Assembly: GCF_003201355.1 (NCBI RefSeq)
Contig: NZ_QICL01000020.1
Location: 1-64,000 of the forward strand
DNA from: Indolivaga alginatilytica
GTDB taxonomy: Bacteria; Bacteroidota; Bacteroidia; Bacteroidales; Dysgonomonadaceae
Length of the DNA: 64,000 bases
Direction: 5' to 3'
Below the pieces are notes generated by a model. The model saw only the letters and a list, made by a program, of their open reading frames with translations, had not been told where the DNA came from and ran no database searches. A program made the position numbers and the translations under genes. This document shows positions 1-7,326 of the stretch, piece by piece (position 1 is the stretch's first letter; each line of letters starts with the position of its first letter).

Positions 1-722
1 TTAGTATCAATAATTGAGTCTACTAAATTATTGTACTTTATTTTAACTTGTTTAATTGAATCTTGTGTAGCTTGTTCCTTCGCTTCTTCTATTAAATATA
101 GTCTTTCTTCCTCTTCAAGTTCCATGACATATGATATAGAATCTTGTATTGCTTGTTCTTTCATAATCATAGTCTCTTCTTTAGTATATACACGTGTGCC
201 ATCTAAGTATTTACCTAAGAATCTTTGTTTAGCTCTATCATCCCAGATATAAAGTGTATCATTGCCATTATATGTTTCAGAGTAATCACCATATCTTGGA
301 TAATTAAAACGCCATCTACCATTAGGCAGTTTGCCAGCATTATCACCATCAGTTATTATATTTCCTGACCTATCCCAAGTTGCATTTCGTACTAATTTAC
401 GTTTGCCATCTTCGTATGCATATATTTTCAAGCTAATTTGCGTACCTTGATAATATTCAGCTTGTTCATTGATTGAACCATTTTCGAAATATGTCACGCA
501 CATTCCATGCAATTGGCCATGTTGATAGTTTAATGTACCAGCTAATCTACCATGTCTATCCCATGACGTGAAAAACCCATTATAATCCCCATTAGCATTT
601 ACTTGATACTGTGCATATGGTCTACATGATGGGCATAGTCGTTTAGTAATGGTACGTTGAGCGAATAATTGCAGTGAAAGCATAAATAGACAGATTACGC
701 TTACAGTAAGTTTTAGTTTCAT
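1..722 (-). CDS. Secreted MORN-repeat-like protein, 3' end outside window
   Basis: Reading from an ATG at 722 on the minus strand gives an open frame to the window edge, so the C-terminus is missing. The first 21 or so residues form a signal peptide ending in LQLFAQ. After a CPSC pair come repeated segments of the MORN / toxin-antitoxin YwqK type: short units with NG, GR, G-L and Y-NG patterns (for example YNGFFTSWDRHGRLAG and LNYQHGQLHG). The last visible part is a Glu/Lys-rich helix. Such proteins are usually periplasmic or surface-exposed and their function is rarely known. It precedes no recognisable partner and lies in AT-rich accessory DNA. The reading frame is directly visible; the MORN assignment is by pattern. 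Confidence 0.75.
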   Translation of the reverse strand, partial: MKLKLTVSVICLFMLSLQLFAQRTITKRLCPSCRPYAQYQVNANGDYNGFFTSWDRHGRLAGTLNYQHGQLHGMCVTYFENGSINEQAEYYQGTQISLKIYAYEDGKRKLVRNATWDRSGNIITDGDNAGKLPNGRWRFNYPRYGDYSETYNGNDTLYIWDDRAKQRFLGKYLDGTRVYTKEETMIMKEQAIQDSISYVMELEEEERLYLIEEAKEQATQDSIKQVKIKYNNLVDSIIDT

Positions 723-732
723 ATGCATATAA

Positions 733-1263
733 TTACAAAAACTTGGCTAATACGAAACATAAGGTTGTAATAATTATAGCAGAACCAGCAAGCCAAAATA
801 TTCGCTTTCTTCGTTTTTCCTCGAATACAGCCCAATCACTCTTTTTATTCGTAAAATAGTCTATCATTGGACTTTTAGGGTCTATAGTACTTAGTATAGC
901 TAATCCTGTATCAAATTTCGATTTAGCGACACTTAGATTCTTATTTGATTCCTTAAGCCATAAATCTACGCAGGTTGACAATGTTGTTAATTCTTTAATT
1001 ACAGCATTTTTGTTATCAGCACTAAATTCAATACTTATAATACTGTCTAATAATTTAGAGTTCTGTTCATATGCTAATGTTTTTCGTTTTTCCTTTTCAA
1101 TAGCAACATAATCAACTCTAATCTGGTTTACAGATTGGCTTCTATTTGTGTCTTCTCTAATACCAATTCTATTGTCATCTGCATGTCTGCCATACAAACT
1201 GTTACCAATTGCGTTTCCTGTTTTCTTGCCAAATGCATTTTGTACACTGTCTAAAAATCCCAT
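733..1263 (-). CDS. Hypothetical C-terminally membrane-anchored protein
   Basis: The 176-aa protein has no signal peptide. It starts MGFLDSVQNAFGKK, has a mainly helical soluble part (about residues 45-145) and one hydrophobic segment at the very C-terminus (about 154-175, IFWLAGSAIIITTLCFVLAK), as in tail-anchored proteins. A Lys/Arg-rich stretch (KRRKR) just before the segment fits a cytoplasmic N-terminus. It lies 10 bases upstream of the secreted MORN-like gene on the same strand, so the two are probably co-transcribed. No family recognised. Confidence 0.6.
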   Translation of the reverse strand: MGFLDSVQNAFGKKTGNAIGNSLYGRHADDNRIGIREDTNRSQSVNQIRVDYVAIEKEKRKTLAYEQNSKLLDSIISIEFSADNKNAVIKELTTLSTCVDLWLKESNKNLSVAKSKFDTGLAILSTIDPKSPMIDYFTNKKSDWAVFEEKRRKRIFWLAGSAIIITTLCFVLAKFL

Positions 1264-1567
1264 AATAAATTAGATTTGCTTTCTCAGTCCCAAAGAAAAG
1301 TTATATACAAAGGAAAGGCGTGAGACTATTAGACTTATATCAATGATAGGTTCTGGACGACCCCGTATGAATATAAGAAAAACAGCTCACGCCTTTGGTC
1401 GTTATATGTAGTTATACACACGCAAACCAAAGGAGAACATTTTTCACTATTTCCTCATACGGATTGAATTGTCCAGATTCATCATCGAGAAAAAGCACTA
1501 AACGCTTCCTATAATTATGTTGTCCAAAAGGACATTACAAATATACTAAACTTTATTAAAATTGAAC
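1264..1567. other. Gene-free stretch with nested inverted repeats
   Basis: This 304-base stretch has no convincing gene. It contains a perfect 11-bp inverted repeat (aaaggcgtgag at 1314-1324, ctcacgccttt at 1386-1396) around a 61-base loop. Inside and beyond the loop, tctggac and cgtatga recur in inverted order near 1452-1476, so a larger branched fold is possible. It may be a structured RNA, or sequence connected with the adjacent insertion element; neither can be settled by eye. Confidence 0.4.
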
Positions 1568-2491
1568 TTATGCATATGCTAAATCATGGTATTTTAATCG
1601 CTTATGAATTGATGTTATAAACTGTATAAATCGTTCTCCATCAAGAAGATTTAGCGTATTATACCTATATGTAAACTCATTGCAATAGAATTGTAAATAT
1701 TTAGGACTAACGGAATGGTAAATACCTATTAGTCCTCGTTTTAAATGAGACCAAAAGCCTTCAATTCCATTAGTATGAAAGCCTTCTTTGTTTTTATAGC
1801 TGCCTTTTTTATGATATACTACTTGATGTACGTATTCAGGTGATATTCCATGATAACCTTTCCATCCATCTGTTACAATAGTAGTGCCAGGTTTAATTAG
1901 ACTATAAATTATCGTTTTCAGTGTTCTACCACTTGTATTAGGAACAACAAGTGTATATACTCTATCATGTGATAGTATGCCAACCACTGGAGTCTTTTGT
2001 TTAAGACTTCGTCCTTGATTTTGCCAAATACGCCCTTTAGGTTTTCCACCTACATAGGTTTCATCTATTTGTACTTCACTGTCAAATTTGTTAGCTATAA
2101 ATCTATCTGTTTCATTAAGATTATGTCTTATTTTAGTAAGCATAAACCAAGCTGTCTTTTGAGTAACTCCGATGTCTTTAGATAATTGAATGCTACTTAT
2201 GCCTTTCTTATGTGATAGAAATACATATATTGCATAGAACCATTTTTCTAAGGGAACATTACTACCCTCAAACATAGTACCTATTGTTACAGTAAACCTT
2301 GTCTTACACTCTCTACATTTATATAGACCGTTAAATTCACCTCTGTTCTTTAGTTTATAATGCTTTTCAGATTGACAATTACAGTGTGGACACTTCGGAA
2401 TGCCTTGCCACCTAAGTCCTTCTAGGAACTCCCTACATGATTTTCGATCATGTAAATTCCTTAGTAGGTCTAAAAGTGACTTTGGTTTCAT
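1568..2491 (-). CDS. IS1595-family (ISXO2-like) transposase
   Basis: The 307-aa protein has the layout of IS1595-family transposases. An N-terminal zinc ribbon (CPHC at 34-37, CREC at 59-62) is followed by a helix-turn-helix region (about 97-120) and an ISXO2-like catalytic core. The family D-D-N-E/K signature is visible: D143 in IDETYVGGK, D208 in TDGWKGY, N241 and E244 in NGIEGFWSHLKRG, K251. The length is normal and no frameshift is seen, so it may be active. I could not find convincing terminal inverted repeats or a target duplication, so the ends of the element are not called. It sits in AT-rich accessory DNA that ends near 3440. Confidence 0.9.
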   Translation of the reverse strand: MKPKSLLDLLRNLHDRKSCREFLEGLRWQGIPKCPHCNCQSEKHYKLKNRGEFNGLYKCRECKTRFTVTIGTMFEGSNVPLEKWFYAIYVFLSHKKGISSIQLSKDIGVTQKTAWFMLTKIRHNLNETDRFIANKFDSEVQIDETYVGGKPKGRIWQNQGRSLKQKTPVVGILSHDRVYTLVVPNTSGRTLKTIIYSLIKPGTTIVTDGWKGYHGISPEYVHQVVYHKKGSYKNKEGFHTNGIEGFWSHLKRGLIGIYHSVSPKYLQFYCNEFTYRYNTLNLLDGERFIQFITSIHKRLKYHDLAYA

Positions 2492-2757
2492 ATTACCCTG
2501 TTTCGTTAAAAATGGGATAATACAGATATGGCAATCTTTTGTTCATTTTATTATGTTTAATAAGATTATATAAATATAATCAAAATATTTTAACTGATTA
2601 AATATCAGATACTTAAAATGAACATGTGGCCGAAAATAGTGTACTATTAATTAAACTTAAAAATTGTCAAATATTTAGGCATGAAGAAGTTACCTTGACT
2701 GAGCAATCAAGGAAATATTGAAGTAAATAGATTAAATACTAATTAAAGAATAAAATT

Positions 2758-2880
2758 ATGATTACAAAAGTAGTTTATAGACAGTCTACTGACATTAAAG
2801 AAGTAAAGGTATATTTCTTAGGAATAAGAATATACCGTAAAATTTTTAAAGATTATCAAGGCAATAATCGTTATAAATAA
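2758..2880 (+). CDS. Small hypothetical protein (40 aa)
   Basis: ATG at 2758 opens a 40-codon frame ending TAA at 2880. The product is basic and begins MITKVVYRQS, with an alternating hydrophobic stretch KVYFLGIRIYRK that resembles a short beta strand or amphipathic segment seen in small Bacteroidetes mobile-element proteins. It is preceded by an A-rich leader (attaaagaataaaatt). It converges with the YodC-like gene. Short and unrecognised, so it may be chance. Confidence 0.4.
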   Translation: MITKVVYRQSTDIKEVKVYFLGIRIYRKIFKDYQGNNRYK

Positions 2881-2886
2881 AGTATG

Positions 2887-3069
2887 TTATAATTGAGTTT
2901 TAGCATATTCAAGAGAGCAAACAGGAAATTCTTTGAATATATTTTCATTTGCATCATGCCACATGCACTCAACATAATTGTCTTCATCTACATCCCCTAC
3001 AACTACCATAGTACGGTTAGCTAATTTAGATTTAACGATATCACCTTTCTTAAAATTTGTATTTTCCAT
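2887..3069 (-). CDS. YodC-like small protein (DUF2158)
   Basis: The 60-aa product matches the short YodC/DUF2158 pattern: an N-terminal F-x-x-GDIV-x-SK strand, a central MVV-V-D segment and a V-CMW motif followed by a strand. The length (about 60 aa) is typical. Function is unknown in the family; members are common on plasmids, phages and genomic islands, which agrees with the location. The start is preceded by an AT-rich leader without a ribosome binding site, as usual in Bacteroidetes. Confidence 0.65.
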   Translation of the reverse strand: MENTNFKKGDIVKSKLANRTMVVVGDVDEDNYVECMWHDANENIFKEFPVCSLEYAKTQL

Positions 3070-3172
3070 TATTGTATACTTTAAATATTAAGTCAACAAA
3101 GATATGATAATGACATAGTATGACAAATTTATAGCTACTAATTTTTATAGATAACTTTTCAGAATAATTAAG

Positions 3173-3195
3173 GTGCATCAATGTATATAGATGGG
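3173..3195 (+). repeat. 23-bp direct repeat, copy 1
   Basis: The sequence from gtgcatcaatg to tagatggg at 3173-3195 is repeated exactly at 3418-3440. Copy 1 lies in non-coding DNA after the YodC-like gene. See copy 2 for interpretation. Confidence 0.85.
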
Positions 3196-3326
3196 TTATG
3201 TTCTAAAAATCTATGAACAAGTAATCTGGTTGCTAATCTGCCTAGAAGAAAAACCAGAACTTAAGTTATTAATTGAAACTATAATTATTGAATCGCTTCA
3301 ATTTATAGTTGCCTAAATGTTAGTAA

Positions 3327-3355
3327 AATCCACCTATCTACGAAATAGGTGGATT
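3327..3355 (+). terminator. Hairpin between the direct repeats
   Basis: Ten-base arms aatccaccta (3327-3336) and taggtggatt (3346-3355) pair perfectly around a 9-base loop and are followed by gtttatct. It is an intrinsic-terminator-like hairpin. It lies inside the 222-bp segment bounded by the two 23-bp repeats. Confidence 0.6.
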
Positions 3356-3417
3356 GTTTATCTAATCCTTATATGATATAATACCTTTTATGGAATTAAT
3401 GTTTATGTATTAGTTTA

Positions 3418-3440
3418 GTGCATCAATGTATATAGATGGG
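3418..3440 (+). repeat. 23-bp direct repeat, copy 2 (likely element junction)
   Basis: This exact second copy ends two codons into the aminopeptidase frame: the ATG at 3436-3438 is inside the repeat and an in-frame TAG precedes it directly. Family homology begins only after the repeat. The likely reading is that the repeat is the end of an integrated element and the native upstream part of the gene has been displaced. Confidence 0.75.
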
Positions 3441-4743
3441 GATATTTATTTTATCCGAACTATTTACTGGAGAATCAGCCAAGAGTAAGGTATCTCGGAT
3501 CATAGAGAATATAGAAAAAGCTGGAGCTGAATCTTTATTAGTAAGCACGCTTGACACTATTGCGTGGATATTTAATATCAGAGGAAATGATGTCATATAT
3601 AATCCTGTCGCAGTTGCTTATGCTTATATTTCGAGAAAGGAGACTGTGTTATTTATTAACCCTGAAAAGCTGTCTAACGAAATACAAGAGTATCTGGCTT
3701 CGGAAGGTATTACGATCTTGGGTTATGATAATATATATGATTTTACTTCCAAAATAAAAACCTCCGTATGTCTTGATAGTAGTAAAACAACTCTAAGCCT
3801 TTACAATGCAATTCCGCTAGAGAATAGGATTCTAGATATTCTGTCTCCTGCCGATTTAATGAAAAGCATTAAGAATGAAACCGAGATAAACGGTTTTAAA
3901 GAAGCCATGAAACGTGACGGTGTTGCTCTTGTCAAATTTTTCATGTGGCTCGAAAAAGCTGTTCCCAAAGGTGAAGTTACAGAATATAACATCGGGACAA
4001 AATTAGTTGAATACCGCAGCCAACAAACTAACTTTGCCGGAGAAAGCTTTGGCACTATTGCCGGATACGCTGCTAATGGAGCAATAAACCACTATCACCC
4101 CCACCCTGATACTTGTCTAGAAGTCAAACCCGAAGGTTTTCTTCTGATTGATTCGGGTGCACAATATCTGGATGGGACTACCGATATTACCCGCACCGTT
4201 GCTGTTGGTCGTATAAGCAATGAGATGAAAAAAGATTATACGCTAGTCTTAAAAGGACATATAGGTTTGGTATCTGCTGTATTTCCCGAAGGAACACGTG
4301 GCTCCCAGATCGACATTCTGGCACGAAAAGCAATGTGGGAAAACGGTATCAACTTTTTACATGGAACAGGTCATGGCATCGGTCATTATCTGAATGTACA
4401 CGAAGGACCACACAGTATTCGCCTCGAAGAGAATCCGATACCAATACATGTTGGAATGATTACGTCAAATGAGCCGGGCATATACCGTGATAATAAATAT
4501 GGAGTACGTATAGAAAACCTGATGCTTACCAAAGAGCATCTATCGACAGAATTCGGAAAGTTTTACGCATTCGAAACTATTTCGTTATGCCCTATAGATA
4601 CTATTCCTATTATTAAAGAAATGCTATCAGACGAAGAGATTACATGGCTCAACAACTATCACAAAACAGTTTATGAACGTCTGTCCCCATTATTGAGTAG
4701 AGAAGAAGAGCAATGGTTGCGTAGCAGAACCTATCCTTTATAA
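3436..4743 (+). CDS. Xaa-Pro aminopeptidase (M24B), N-terminally truncated
   Basis: Family M24B aminopeptidases remove an N-terminal residue next to proline using two metal ions. This 435-aa frame has the second creatinase-type N-domain (about 5-140), the pita-bread catalytic domain and the short C-terminal M24_C region. The metal ligands are present: D239, D250, H313 (HGTGHGIGH), E346 (SNEPG) and E360 (RIEN). Bacteroidales members are usually about 590-600 aa with another N-terminal domain of about 160 residues, absent here. The start codon lies inside the 23-bp repeat and is probably fortuitous. The catalytic part looks intact, but activity and expression are doubtful. It is followed by a strong terminator. 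Confidence 0.85.
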   Translation: MGIFILSELFTGESAKSKVSRIIENIEKAGAESLLVSTLDTIAWIFNIRGNDVIYNPVAVAYAYISRKETVLFINPEKLSNEIQEYLASEGITILGYDNIYDFTSKIKTSVCLDSSKTTLSLYNAIPLENRILDILSPADLMKSIKNETEINGFKEAMKRDGVALVKFFMWLEKAVPKGEVTEYNIGTKLVEYRSQQTNFAGESFGTIAGYAANGAINHYHPHPDTCLEVKPEGFLLIDSGAQYLDGTTDITRTVAVGRISNEMKKDYTLVLKGHIGLVSAVFPEGTRGSQIDILARKAMWENGINFLHGTGHGIGHYLNVHEGPHSIRLEENPIPIHVGMITSNEPGIYRDNKYGVRIENLMLTKEHLSTEFGKFYAFETISLCPIDTIPIIKEMLSDEEITWLNNYHKTVYERLSPLLSREEEQWLRSRTYPL

Positions 4744-4762
4744 ACCAAACCAACAAAAAAAA

Positions 4763-4800
4763 GCAGGCAGTTACAATAAATGTAACTGCCTGCTTTTTTT
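4763..4800 (+). terminator. Intrinsic terminator after aminopeptidase
   Basis: Thirteen-base arms (gcaggcagttaca 4763-4775, tgtaactgcctgc 4781-4793) form a perfect stem with loop ataaa. It is preceded by eight A and followed by a run of T. Confidence 0.9.
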
Positions 4801-4959
4801 TGATTTTTAGAGTAAGGTGTATAAGATTGATATATAAAATAACGGGCTTGGTATACAAATAAAGCCATTCTGTCTCTTATCAAAAAACAGTGTGCAGATA
4901 GGCTATATCTTCGCAGTATAAATAATCAGAAAATATAAATTAAAAATAAAACAACCGTT

Positions 4960-5586
4960 ATGAAAAAGCTTATTTTATTATCAATCGTTCTGTGTTTTGT
5001 TGCAACTGTTAGCGCTCAAATCCGTTATGGAATTAAAGCCGGAGGAAATCTGTCTTTCTTATATACAAGTGGAAGCAATGAAGGTTTCAATTCAGATCAA
5101 TATAACGGGAGATTCGGTTATCATTTTGGAGGTGTGATGGAATATTCTTTGTCTGAGATATTCTCTATTCAACCCGAATTAATGTATCTTAATCATGGTG
5201 CAAGCTTAAAGAAAGATAATTCTTTTGGGATGAAAGACGGGCATATTACTTTAAACACACTGCAATTGCCAATTAATTTGAAAGCATCTTTTAATATGGG
5301 TAAATCGAACAGTAAGGTGTTTGTATATGGAGGTCCTTATATCGGCTACAATATATATGGCAAAGTAGCAGGTAAGGTAGACGGTAAAGCAGTAGATAAT
5401 GAATTATATACCAAGGATTCGAATATGAAACGCTTTGATTATGGTGTAGGAATCGGCGTAGGTATCGAAGTAAACAAATTCGTAATAAGTCTTGGTAACC
5501 AAATAGGAATGAATGATATCAGCGGATCTGAAAAGGGCAAGATGAAAACAGGTAACCTGAGTCTATCAGCAGGCTATTTCTTCTAA
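4960..5586 (+). CDS. Outer-membrane beta-barrel protein (porin family)
   Basis: The 208-aa protein has a clear signal peptide (MKKLILLSIVLCFVATVSAQ). It is followed by amphipathic strands typical of the OMP_b-brl_2 / PorT-like eight-stranded barrel: an opening RYGIKAGGNLS strand, Gly/aromatic-rich strands, and a C-terminal strand ending in an aromatic (LSLSAGYFF), the outer-membrane insertion signal. Family members are small barrels of unknown substrate. It stands alone, with its own leader of about 160 bases after the upstream terminator, and converges with the phosphatase gene through a shared bidirectional terminator. Confidence 0.85.
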   Translation: MKKLILLSIVLCFVATVSAQIRYGIKAGGNLSFLYTSGSNEGFNSDQYNGRFGYHFGGVMEYSLSEIFSIQPELMYLNHGASLKKDNSFGMKDGHITLNTLQLPINLKASFNMGKSNSKVFVYGGPYIGYNIYGKVAGKVDGKAVDNELYTKDSNMKRFDYGVGIGVGIEVNKFVISLGNQIGMNDISGSEKGKMKTGNLSLSAGYFF

Positions 5587-5600
5587 TAAGGTTTTAAGCA

Positions 5601-5641
5601 ATAAAAGAAGTAAGCGAGAAAAACTCGCTTACTTCTTTTAT
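5601..5641. terminator. Bidirectional terminator between convergent genes
   Basis: An 18-bp perfect inverted repeat (5601-5618 with 5624-5641; core gaagtaagcgag) has a short A-rich loop. A/T runs on both sides serve transcripts arriving from either strand (barrel protein from the left, phosphatase from the right). Confidence 0.9.
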
Positions 5642-5660
5642 GTTATTTGATTGTGTTTAC

Positions 5661-6962
5661 TTATTTTGTATCCAAATCTAACAACGACAGATAAAAAGCT
5701 TCCACATCCTTCCAGTGATAATATGGTAATATATCGCTTTTTACCGGAGGGATAAGAGTCTCTTTCTCGTGAAGGAGAAATTTCACAAGTATATCATCTG
5801 AGTTTTTCTTTTTAAAGAATATGATCTGAGCATTTCCTGCCATCGGTACAATTTTGAAATCGCTCCATGCTTTATAAAATTCCGAAGGCTCAGATACACT
5901 TGCATAACAATCCTGTAAATGCAAAAGGGCAGCCAAAGGCATCAGATTACCATCGTGCCCGAAACGAAAGGTTGCTCCTTTTCCTTCTGAATTAATAACC
6001 TCATTGGCACTATCGAGTATATTCCGAAGAAGTGGTTTGGCATTGCCCATCATTATACCTCCGTTTTGTGCCGAAGTTGCATCACATACATAGTGTCGGT
6101 AGTTTACGCATTGCCAAAGGTCAAAAAGTTCCTGTTTTTCGAACAAGTCATAAAAAGAAATGTCGGTTTCCATATTCTGCATATCACTTGCAATCCAATA
6201 CAAAGCCCACATAAAAGAAAAAGGATTAACCCTTTTGGTAATAAATGTATTATCGGAAAATAAAGAAGATACCAACCGTTGTGGATTTGTATGGCTTTCT
6301 TCAAATTTACGGTACTCCTCACGCCAGATTCCGCCATCCTTGGCTCTGAAAGATAGAGCTTCCTCTGTATGGAAATTCATGTACTTCATATATTTATTAC
6401 TCGATTCGCGCTCAATATCCAATGTAGGATTAAATTCTTTCAGACGCTCGCTAAAGGCATCCATACTAAGAACGCAGCGAATAATAATTGTCGAGCGAGC
6501 AGACATCTTAACATTATCGGTGAATACTTGAGGAAACGATTTATACATACGTTCGGCAATGCCTCTTTGCTGACGTACTCCCAAAGGAGAAAGATCTCCT
6601 CCATGTCCTTCAGCTTCTATCCAAACCTTAGACAAACGATTGTATGCATCTATACCCAATGGAGTAAGAGCATCTTTTTTATATGCCTCTTCAAGAAGAT
6701 CAAGTACCCATTTATAATCCTGATCGCTTATAAGATAACGAGAACCATGACGACCGTAATGGCTTATATAAAAAGGTTCGTATCCTTTAGGTACAGGAGT
6801 CTGAGCCACTATTTCGTCTGATGGATAGGCATAATATACACTACCTGTTTTTTCGGGTGTTTCGAATATCTCCTCTTTTGTCGTTTGTGCCGATACAGAG
6901 CAAATGTTGAGAAACAAAAGGAAAAAAAGGAAATAGCCACTCTTCTGATTTAATCTTTTCAT
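5661..6962 (-). CDS. Secreted histidine phosphatase, branch 2 (phytase/MINPP-like)
   Basis: The 433-aa protein has a signal peptide (cleavage near SVSA-Q26). The histidine-phosphatase core follows: the catalytic RHG motif at 71-73 (HYGRHGSRY), and a downstream HD pair (FRFGHDGNL, near residue 333) acting as the acid side. This is the branch that includes acid phosphatases, phytases and multiple inositol-polyphosphate phosphatases; it hydrolyses phosphate monoesters through a phospho-histidine. Substrate is not predictable here. It is periplasmic or surface-located. It follows the SusC/SusD genes on the same strand after 364 bases containing a hairpin, so it may be a separate unit. A phosphorylated import substrate is possible but inferred. 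Confidence 0.87.
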   Translation of the reverse strand: MKRLNQKSGYFLFFLLFLNICSVSAQTTKEEIFETPEKTGSVYYAYPSDEIVAQTPVPKGYEPFYISHYGRHGSRYLISDQDYKWVLDLLEEAYKKDALTPLGIDAYNRLSKVWIEAEGHGGDLSPLGVRQQRGIAERMYKSFPQVFTDNVKMSARSTIIIRCVLSMDAFSERLKEFNPTLDIERESSNKYMKYMNFHTEEALSFRAKDGGIWREEYRKFEESHTNPQRLVSSLFSDNTFITKRVNPFSFMWALYWIASDMQNMETDISFYDLFEKQELFDLWQCVNYRHYVCDATSAQNGGIMMGNAKPLLRNILDSANEVINSEGKGATFRFGHDGNLMPLAALLHLQDCYASVSEPSEFYKAWSDFKIVPMAGNAQIIFFKKKNSDDILVKFLLHEKETLIPPVKSDILPYYHWKDVEAFYLSLLDLDTK

Positions 6963-6980
6963 TATTTATATTTTAGGAGT

Positions 6981-6995
6981 AAGGTCACAGACCTG
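6981..6995 (+). repeat. Short dispersed palindrome (AAGGTCnnAGACC type)
   Basis: aaggtcacagacctg lies 18 bases before the phosphatase start on the opposite strand and is followed by tttatta. It is one of seven copies in the window. This one and the copy at 13954 are in gene leaders and not on stop codons. Confidence 0.6.
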
Positions 6996-7134
6996 TTTAT
7001 TAATTTGCAAGCATAAATATAATTACCTTTTAGAGGTGCAGATATTATATTAAATATACTCACAGTTAGTTGCTTTATTTAAAATTCCAGTCTCTTTTTA
7101 TTAAAAAACCGATCATCCCCAAAAGCTGTTACTA

Positions 7135-7163
7135 AAAGCTGCCTCAAAAATCAAGGCAGCTTT
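7135..7163 (-). terminator. Hairpin downstream of susD-like gene
   Basis: Ten-base arms aaagctgcct (7135-7144) and aggcagcttt (7154-7163). It lies between the SusD-like gene (ending 7327) and the phosphatase gene (starting 6962) and probably separates their transcripts. The rest of the 364-base gap holds a T-rich segment with the tail of the dispersed palindrome (agacctttttattgcttt near 7250-7267); no gene seen. Confidence 0.65.
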
Positions 7164-7326
7164 CGTCACATGAAAAGGACGCATCACGCGCCCTTAAAAA
7201 AAGGATGTCGTGTTTTTATCTTGTATTACATTTTCCTATTTAATATCCCAGACCTTTTTATTGCTTTGGTAAGCAAAAAGCAATCGGTAGTTATGAATAG
7301 AAAGTATATTCTTAAAATACTTTCAT

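Noticed and set aside
1500-2640. Terminal inverted repeats and target duplication of the IS1595-type element
   Set aside because: Compared both flanks in reverse complement by eye; no convincing match, so element ends are not called.
6160-6821. Two overlapping plus-strand frames opposite the phosphatase gene
   Set aside because: Antisense shadows of a gene with clear catalytic motifs.
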